Below, piece after piece: positions 37,465 to 42,786 of a stretch of DNA of 42,786 bases (the stretch's first letter is position 1; each line of letters starts with the position of its first letter). Source of the DNA: a virus; the IMG/VR virus record IMGVR_UViG_3300009788_000061, positions 1-42,786 of that record; one strand, written 5' to 3'. The position numbers and the translations under genes were made by a program. Below the pieces are notes generated by a model, which had not been told where the DNA came from, searched no databases, and was given only the letters and a program-made list of their open reading frames with translations.

Positions 37465-38770
37465 TGTTGACTGCTCCCAAGGCTAAAGCTCTTGGGATTC
37501 CTAATTCACGGAGAACAGGATATGCCCGCAAGGGACATTTCACTTACATTCTCTCCAAAGGCTGAAACCGCTTGCCCAGCGGCCAGAATGTTACGGGCTG
37601 CGTTGATGTCGCGATCATGGTTGGATCCGCATTCTTCGCAAGCCCAAGTTCTGTCTGAAAGTCGCAGGTCGTCGTTTATCCAACCACAGTCAAAACAGCG
37701 TTTGGATGAAGGATACCAGCGGTCGATGCCGATCAGTTCACGGCCATACCAGGAAGCTTTGTACTCAAGCTGGCGAAGCAATTCGCCCCAGTTCGAATCG
37801 GTGATCGATTTTGACAGACGGCGGTTTTTGATCATATTCTTCACCGCCAACGTTTCCACTGCTATTACTTGGTTTTCGTTTATTAGCTTCGTGGTTAATT
37901 GGTGGGTGAAATCGCGGCGACAATCAGCTATCTTAGCGTGTACTTTCGCCACCTTTAATCTGGCTTTGGCTCTGTTTTTAGAACCTTTCTTCTTTTTGGA
38001 AAGAGAGCGTTGAGTCTTGGCTAGTTTTTTTTCATATCTACGGGTATATTTAGGTGAACCGGACTTAAAACCATCGGAAGTGACTAGAACGTCTTTTATC
38101 CCAAGATCAACGCCTACTTGCTTTTTAAGAACTTTTTTAGGTTGAATATTCTCTTCAACCAAAATGGACACAAAGTAGCGTCCGGCTGGGTCTTTGGACA
38201 CAGCCACGGTTGAAGGAATGTCTTTAAAAGAACGAGACCAGCGAATATCCAAAGATTCTTTCTGCTTGGCCAATTTCAGATTCTCGCCGTCCCATTTGAA
38301 AGCCGTGGCAACGTATGTAGCGAATTGTCTATGAGATTTTTTCTTAAAATTAGGATACCTGGATCGTCCGGCCCAAAAGTTAAGGAACGCTTTGTTGAGA
38401 TGACGTAGGGACTGTTGCAAAGGCACGGATGGAACATCTTTCAACCATGAATGATCCGGTCGCTTTTTTAAAGCGGTAAGCATGGCGGACGTATCATCGT
38501 AGCTTATTTTTTCCTGACGCGAATACCAAGCGTCTTGTCTTTGACGCAAAAAATAGTTGTAGGTGTAGCGGACGCAGCCGAAAGTATGGGCTAACTGTTC
38601 CGCCTGTTCATCAGTCGGGTAAAATCTGTATTTATATGCTTTCTTGACTTTCATAATCTACATTATGGAGCGTTTAACGTAGAAATCAAGAAAATAATAC
38701 AGCTGAAGCAAAAAACTTATATCCCAAACCTGAAGGTTTGGGTTTTACGGCCTAAAGGCCATCTTTATAA
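37465..38770 (-). mobile_element. IS200/IS605-type element carrying tnpB only
   Basis: The tnpB gene is flanked by end hairpins instead of inverted repeats: CCCAAGGCTAAAGCTCTTGG(G) at 37476-37496 downstream and CCCAAACCTGAAGGTTTGGG at 38724-38743 upstream, with a second small hairpin GGCCTAAAGGCC at 38750-38761. There is no tnpA, so it is non-autonomous. In this family the region from the end of tnpB to the right end usually encodes a guide RNA (about 37560-37465, minus strand). The exact left boundary cannot be fixed. Confidence 0.7.
37506..38654 (-). CDS. tnpB: TnpB RNA-guided nuclease (IS200/IS605 family)
   Basis: This 382-aa protein has full family features: N-terminal KAYKYRFYPTDEQAEQL helix-turn-helix-type region, RuvC residues D183 (VGVDLGIKD), E267 (VIAVETLAVKN) and D347/D349 (NHDRDINAARNI), and a zinc finger C320-C323/C339-C342. 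Relatives are ancestors of Cas12 and cut DNA next to a short target motif using an RNA from the element's right end. All catalytic residues appear intact. It is on the opposite strand to the following fibre gene and interrupts the region between partition and fibre genes. Confidence 0.93.
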   Translation of the reverse strand: MKVKKAYKYRFYPTDEQAEQLAHTFGCVRYTYNYFLRQRQDAWYSRQEKISYDDTSAMLTALKKRPDHSWLKDVPSVPLQQSLRHLNKAFLNFWAGRSRYPNFKKKSHRQFATYVATAFKWDGENLKLAKQKESLDIRWSRSFKDIPSTVAVSKDPAGRYFVSILVEENIQPKKVLKKQVGVDLGIKDVLVTSDGFKSGSPKYTRRYEKKLAKTQRSLSKKKKGSKNRAKARLKVAKVHAKIADCRRDFTHQLTTKLINENQVIAVETLAVKNMIKNRRLSKSITDSNWGELLRQLEYKASWYGRELIGIDRWYPSSKRCFDCGWINDDLRLSDRTWACEECGSNHDRDINAARNILAAGQAVSAFGENVSEMSLAGISCSP

Positions 38771-38794
38771 AAATCTGGCAAATACGGAGTAAAC

Positions 38795-40225
38795 ATGGGA
38801 AGAACTTTAGCGCATGGTAGACATTCAAAAGAGGATCCTGGCGAAGCCTTCAGACAAAACGGTTTGATAGACGCGCTCGGAAACGAGGGGGTATTCGGCA
38901 ATCATCTGGACCAGCTGCTTTTCGAGGCTCATGGGTATGAGCATATTTTAGGATCGGCTTCTCAGCTGGCGGCGGACTTCGCGACTATTACCTGGGATCA
39001 GGCTCAACAGAGATTTGAGGACAAAGCAGGCGCGGAGGTCGTTTTAGCTGATTACGAGCGGGTAGCGGTGATCGGCATGGACACGCTGACCGATAATCTT
39101 GTGCTGGATAATCTGACGGGACTGGAGATATTTCATATTGGAAACACGCCAAGCCAGACTGGAGACAATCCAAAGTTCCAACTCGGAGATGCCGGCGGCG
39201 GCGAACCTTACAAAATCAAGTTGGGACCGAGCACGCAGGACTGCAAACTGGACCTGCTGACGGATAAGCCCTTCCGGGAGCTTCTGCGGACGCTGACGCT
39301 TGATCAGAAGAGGTATATAGCCAATCAGGGGCTGAATAATCATATCCGCGTGAACGGGGAGGAAATCTACAATCCGTCGCAGACTGGGGAAATCATCCAG
39401 CTGGACGCTTTGCCGGCGAATCCGTATCTGGTGCGAATGGATGGAGCAGACAATCCTTGGGCGGCTGATGTTTCCGTTAACAATTCAGCGTGGTTCAGAA
39501 ATTTGAACATATTTCTGGACGGTCTGAGATCGAACGGAACCATTTTGGAGGAGACTAACAGTCGATTTACTAATCCAGCCACGATAGCGGCCACACCTTG
39601 GCTTTTTCAGGTGAACGTTGCTTATCGTTTTCTGACCGATCTGTCGGAGCTTGACACGCGCACTTTCGCCCGAGATTCGCCAACGGCCGATTTGAGTCTG
39701 GTCGCCGATTTCACGTTGAATTCCGATATCGTGACCTTTGTTGAGTTCGAGGGCAAATACGAGGGGGACGCTAAAAACTATATGAGAATTTACGGTCCAG
39801 CTGAGATTCCTCTCGTCAATGTCGCCACCGTTCTGCTTGTCGATATCAACACCACAGCTCACACGGCGAAAATGATTGACGCTCTGACCGGGAATCCGGT
39901 TCTGGCGACCGGCAACGCGACTAGTGAGTTCGTCATAGTCAATAACTCCGGCGCGGCGGCTGGTTCGCAGGACGAAGATGCTTTTCAGGATATCACCGGT
40001 GAATTTGATATTCGCCCTTCAGGTACTCCTATTATATCGCATCCAGCCGGAGCTTTCAGTTTTACACTAGGCGGTGGAACAGGAACGTCGCAGCCTATAA
40101 CGGCTGCCGGCGCAGCCGTAGCCGAAGATTTGATTGAATTTACCGCATCGGATGATATCAACACCAGGATTCATGATCAGACTCAGCCGAAATCAACATC
40201 CGTACGTTTTTACTACAAACCGTAA
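38795..40225 (+). CDS. tail fibre-like protein
   Basis: This 476-aa protein lies downstream of the baseplate genes but is separated from them by the plasmid block and TnpB element. It opens MGRTLAHGRHSKEDPGEAFR and is beta-rich throughout. The end (SDDINTRIHDQTQPKSTSVR, FYYKP) resembles the closing motif of collar/fibre proteins with N-terminal baseplate attachment. No enzymatic motif is seen. It likely forms the host-binding fibre. The stop codon runs straight into AT-rich element 4. Confidence 0.6.
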   Translation: MGRTLAHGRHSKEDPGEAFRQNGLIDALGNEGVFGNHLDQLLFEAHGYEHILGSASQLAADFATITWDQAQQRFEDKAGAEVVLADYERVAVIGMDTLTDNLVLDNLTGLEIFHIGNTPSQTGDNPKFQLGDAGGGEPYKIKLGPSTQDCKLDLLTDKPFRELLRTLTLDQKRYIANQGLNNHIRVNGEEIYNPSQTGEIIQLDALPANPYLVRMDGADNPWAADVSVNNSAWFRNLNIFLDGLRSNGTILEETNSRFTNPATIAATPWLFQVNVAYRFLTDLSELDTRTFARDSPTADLSLVADFTLNSDIVTFVEFEGKYEGDAKNYMRIYGPAEIPLVNVATVLLVDINTTAHTAKMIDALTGNPVLATGNATSEFVIVNNSGAAAGSQDEDAFQDITGEFDIRPSGTPIISHPAGAFSFTLGGGTGTSQPITAAGAAVAEDLIEFTASDDINTRIHDQTQPKSTSVRFYYKP

Positions 40226-40401
40226 AAGCAGATATTATATGCTTTTATATGCTATTATATTGGAATATAAAAGCATATAATATGCGATATTAGCCTAGAT
40301 TAGATTATTTTGGATTACAAAAGCACATAATATATAATATTATATCAGGTGCTTTTAGAGGACAAAAGCATACAATATATAACTTTAGATACTAATGGAT
40401 T
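40226..40401. repeat. AT-rich palindromic intergenic element 4
   Basis: This 176-bp element between the fibre stop codon and ATG 40402 has a perfect 16-bp inverted repeat (40235-40250 and 40265-40280, core TATATGCTTTTATAT). Several copies of the word AAAAGCAYATAAT-like and AGATACTAATGGATT near its end match element 3. There is no ribosome site before the next gene. Confidence 0.8.
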
Positions 40402-40905
40402 ATGAGCAAAACAATATATCGAAAAAATCAATATGTGATTTCCAGTGAGCAAGCCGAAAAATTACTGTCGGCTATGGATGACTTCGTCAATAATCCCGTT
40501 ATCGGCAAAGGTCAGCCGCGTCTCGATCCTGAATTGATGAAAATCTGGAATAGTGGTCAGCGACTGGACTGGGAATGGAGCGAGAAAACGAAGGTCGAAT
40601 ACGAGCGAAAAAAGGCATTGGAAGATCAGGCGTTGAAAAAGTTGGCTTTATTTAAGTCGGACAATGATGCTTGGAAAAACGCTATTGTCCGACATTGGCG
40701 AAATATAAAATTGGTGGCGTGGATTGACGATACTTTCACCAGACCTCTCCTCTACAATCTGACGGTCGAACAGGAAACGGAGAGAGTTGCAAAACGGCAG
40801 GAACTTCTGGAATGGCCGGCCTTGCCTGAATTAGGCAGCTACAAAACCGACGAGGAACTTGACGTGCTCCAGCCCAGCGCGCCGAGCTGGATTGACCGGA
40901 AATAG
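40402..40905 (+). CDS. small tail-associated protein (fibre assembly-like)
   Basis: This 167-aa protein follows the fibre gene, where chaperones or fibre assembly proteins are typical. It opens MSKTIYRKNQYVISSEQAEK and contains LDWEWSEKTKVEYERKKALE, WKNAIVRHWRNIKLVAWIDD and a Pro/Leu end. No diagnostic domain is recognised. Its ATG lies 3 bp after the last repeated word of AT-rich element 4. Confidence 0.5.
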   Translation: MSKTIYRKNQYVISSEQAEKLLSAMDDFVNNPVIGKGQPRLDPELMKIWNSGQRLDWEWSEKTKVEYERKKALEDQALKKLALFKSDNDAWKNAIVRHWRNIKLVAWIDDTFTRPLLYNLTVEQETERVAKRQELLEWPALPELGSYKTDEELDVLQPSAPSWIDRK

Positions 40906-40908
40906 CTC

Positions 40909-40962
40909 ATGCCAGCCGTATCAAACATTCAGCTCGGCACTCTGAACTGGATCAGTGGATGA
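40909..40962 (+). pseudogene. 17-aa remnant of a gene start
   Basis: The frame MPAVSNIQLGTLNWISG followed by stop starts 3 bp after the previous gene and overlaps the end of the convergent lipoprotein gene. It reads like the start of a longer tail protein that has been cut off by the inserted minus-strand genes. Low confidence because of its length. Confidence 0.25.
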
Positions 40963-42286
40963 ACTGAGATATATTATCCTGAATCATAGTCCTGATATTG
41001 CCGCTCAATTGAAAAGTCTCGTATTTGGAATTGGCGGTATTCAGGCCATGAATGATCAAATTGTCATCGCCCTGACACTGAAGAGTATAAATATTAAAAC
41101 CCGTTAAAATCACTTCGAACGCGCTTAAATCTCTGTTGATTTCATACAAAGATTCACCGGCCGCATAGAAAATAAAATTATCAGTCAAACAAACTATTTG
41201 ATTACTTCCGTTGACTCCCAGCAGTTGCCGCCAATCGATTTCCCTGACATCCTGGGAACTGTCAGCCAGCAGAAAGCCCCGTGTTCCGCAAAGCAATAGA
41301 TCATCATCCCTTTCGCAATAAGGTATGTGTATGTTCCTCAATGGGCATTTAGGCCCACCAGCTGGTCCGATAGTAGGATCATGAAGCCATTCCTGAAAAG
41401 CCACGGGCACTCCTGAAGCTTGCGCTTCAAGCATATTACCGGATGCGTCAAAGATGGCATTTCTACACTCATTTCCTCCGTAGGTATAACCGATATCATT
41501 ACTGGAATTTTTAAAAAAATCATCCACAGGACGTAAAGCACCTCTGATTCCAATTGCGACTCCGTTTTCATCTGTGATCCAGCCGGGTACGGAAAGATCC
41601 AGTATCGAGCCATCCGGCCTAAGCATTTTCATTCCGACCAGATCTTTATAGACGATATGATCGCCGTTATTTTTAGGCAGAATCACGTAACGTCCCACGC
41701 GGGACGCGATAATTGTTTCTTCTTCGTCCGAACTCATGTCAAAAACCGCTAAAAAATCGTCCTGAGTCAAATAAACGGGCTTGCCCTTGTATTTCCTTAT
41801 CTTCTTCTCGTTTTTGAATCCTCGGTCTTTTTTGGGGGCTTTTGGCAGATGATGAATTTTGCCGTTAGCGTCGGTAATGAACCAGACGTCCGGCGAGGAG
41901 TCGGAAGGGCTATATTGTCCGAAAATCATGCCAGGCTCCCAGAACCTCACATTTTTAAAGCAGGGCGTCTGGTTGCCATGCAGTTTGATTTTTTTATAAA
42001 CCGCGTTGTCCAGTGTTCCAAGCTCGTCGCAGCGTTTCGTGGCTCCCAGCGTCAAATCGAAACCGACCTGTTTCCTCTTTGATAAATCTAACGAGACCTC
42101 GACTTCTTTGAGAACGAGGGTTTGGGCGTCATTGATTTCGATTCGTTCCAGCATTTCAACGATCGGAGCCGAGTCCGATGATATATCCGATACATCCGGT
42201 ATTTCCGGTATCTCAGCCGGATCAATTTCTCCGCAAGCTGCCAAAGAAAAGGCGACTATCAGCAATAAAATCCATAATTTTTTCAT
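40952..42286 (-). CDS. secreted lipoprotein (444 aa)
   Basis: ATG 42286 (MKKLWILLLIVAFSLAAC) has TTGGAG upstream and gives a perfect lipoprotein signal with Cys18 as the lipidation site. A longer in-frame start would put a basic leader before it and is less likely. The mature protein starts Glu/Pro/Asp-rich. It then has repeated short segments (WFITDANGKIHHLP, VYLTQDDFLAVFD, WITDENGVAIGIRG, CLTDNFIFYAAGESLYEINR) that look like blades of a beta-propeller. Pairs of Cys are present. A phage-encoded lipoprotein may block superinfection or alter the envelope; this is inference. Confidence 0.68.
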   Translation of the reverse strand: MKKLWILLLIVAFSLAACGEIDPAEIPEIPDVSDISSDSAPIVEMLERIEINDAQTLVLKEVEVSLDLSKRKQVGFDLTLGATKRCDELGTLDNAVYKKIKLHGNQTPCFKNVRFWEPGMIFGQYSPSDSSPDVWFITDANGKIHHLPKAPKKDRGFKNEKKIRKYKGKPVYLTQDDFLAVFDMSSDEEETIIASRVGRYVILPKNNGDHIVYKDLVGMKMLRPDGSILDLSVPGWITDENGVAIGIRGALRPVDDFFKNSSNDIGYTYGGNECRNAIFDASGNMLEAQASGVPVAFQEWLHDPTIGPAGGPKCPLRNIHIPYCERDDDLLLCGTRGFLLADSSQDVREIDWRQLLGVNGSNQIVCLTDNFIFYAAGESLYEINRDLSAFEVILTGFNIYTLQCQGDDNLIIHGLNTANSKYETFQLSGNIRTMIQDNISQFIH

Positions 42287-42305
42287 GATTAACTCCAATA
42301 TATTT

Positions 42306-42632
42306 TTATTTTTTGACGTTCTTCTTGCCGTGATTTTGCGCAAGTTTTAAGGAATCCTGGAACGACATTTCCCCGAAGCCATCATGTCGTTCTTTTTTGA
42401 CGGTCTTGGCCTTGGCGACGTTTCCCGCTAAATCAGCCGGCGGATTTTTGATCGATCCCGCAGCTATTTGCGTAATTGTGCTTTCGTCGCGGTTCGTGGC
42501 CTTGCCGATGCTTTCCGCTGTGGCTCCACGCCCTTTCGCTTTTTCAATCGCCTTCCGCGCGGCGGTTCCTGTATTTTTTCCTGCAGTGCCTTTTTCAGGT
42601 TTTTCTTCTTTTTCAGATTTATCTTCCGGCAT
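42306..42632 (-). CDS. Lys-rich protein with helix-turn-helix-like centre
   Basis: In this 108-aa protein the N-terminal 25 residues (MPEDKSEKEEKPEKGTAGKN) are nearly identical to those of the junction-spanning gene, in DNA as well. The centre GATAESIGKATNRDESTITQ followed by IAAGSIKNPP resembles a Cro/XRE-type helix-turn-helix. The tail is basic. It could be a DNA-binding regulator of the accessory genes. Its start overlaps the stop of the chimeric gene and it precedes the lipoprotein gene by 20 bp, so all three form one minus-strand unit. Confidence 0.6.
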   Translation of the reverse strand: MPEDKSEKEEKPEKGTAGKNTGTAARKAIEKAKGRGATAESIGKATNRDESTITQIAAGSIKNPPADLAGNVAKAKTVKKERHDGFGEMSFQDSLKLAQNHGKKNVKK

Positions 42633-42786
42633 AATACCCTACCTCAAAAGTGCTGGCGTCCGCCCAGCCCTTGATTGGCAAAACGCCTAGAGTCACGATG
42701 ACTTCGCGAGGATTAATGACGTCCCTTATATTGTTGTTTTTGTCTTCTGCCAGCACTTCGGTTCCTGTTTTTTCTCCTGCAACGCC
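42619..42786 (-). CDS. 69-aa chimeric protein (3' part of the junction-spanning gene)
   Basis: This is the continuation of the gene that begins at 155. Positions 42786-42674 repeat 113-1, and the unique part 42673-42619 encodes the tail ending in ...FEVGYYAGR and a TAA stop. The stop lies inside the start region of the next gene (ATG at 42632), so the two are probably translationally coupled. The reading frame is continuous across the join, which is independent support for a circular molecule. Confidence 0.6.
   Translation of the reverse strand, partial: GVAGEKTGTEVLAEDKNNNIRDVINPREVIVTLGVLPIKGWADASTFEVGYYAGR
42674..42786. repeat. terminal direct repeat, right copy (circular overlap)
   Basis: Exact copy of positions 1-113. 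It should be counted once if the genome is treated as a circle. Confidence 0.9.

Overview
The window looks like one complete circular genome of about 42,673 bp. Its first 113 bases are repeated exactly as its last 113 bases, and one small minus-strand gene reads through that junction in frame. The content is a myovirus-type phage combined with a plasmid maintenance set: a Rep_3-type initiator with an iteron-like region, a ParA-like ATPase with a small ribbon-helix-helix protein, and a serine recombinase. The best overall reading is a phage-plasmid. The host is probably an uncultured diderm bacterium, because the genome encodes a signal-peptide beta-barrel-like protein and a lipoprotein with an LAAC lipobox. 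One integrase strongly recalls the paired integrases of chlamydial plasmids, so a chlamydia-like host is possible but not shown.

Layout. Positions 1-3481 (minus) hold a beta-barrel-like protein, a DHH-family phosphoesterase, a small protein and the Rep initiator. Positions 3500-4625 are the probable origin. A serine recombinase follows at 4626-5264, then an insertion sequence (5263-6339) with a frame-disrupted transposase. Packaging and head genes start at 6370: small and large terminase, two CRISPR-repeat-like hairpins and a decayed gene (8536-9209), then the portal (9256-10761). The head module is split by about 4.7 kb carrying small accessory genes, two tyrosine recombinases and a fibre-like gene. 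It resumes with a Mu F-like protein (15518), a membrane-protein block (16872-19105), a DUF2213 protease/scaffold-type protein, a cement-like protein and a DUF2184 major capsid protein. Connector, sheath, tube, frameshifted chaperone pair, short tape measure and baseplate genes run to 34735, and resemble simple contractile baseplates of the cyanophage Pam3 kind. A minus-strand plasmid block (34798-37122) carries the partition genes. An IS200/IS605-type TnpB element (about 37465-38770), a tail-fibre-like gene, a small tail-associated gene, a lipoprotein and two related Lys-rich genes complete the circle.

The genes suggest a virus that packages DNA with terminase, builds a contractile tail about 60 nm long, and persists as a partitioned circular replicon rather than, or as well as, by integration. 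I recognise no endolysin, DNA polymerase or classical repressor.

The most unusual non-coding signals are: (1) a near-match to the type I-E CRISPR repeat plus a degenerate companion just after terL; (2) four AT-rich palindromic elements of about 160-175 bp placed directly upstream of start codons, three of them filling the whole gap between a stop and a start codon; (3) four copies of the 16-mer CAGTAATAATAATTAC, two of which bound a small segment carrying its own tyrosine recombinase; and (4) a perfect 14-10-14 bp palindrome directly upstream of the chlamydial-plasmid-like integrase. Family assignments come from recognition of motifs and gene order. No database search was run.
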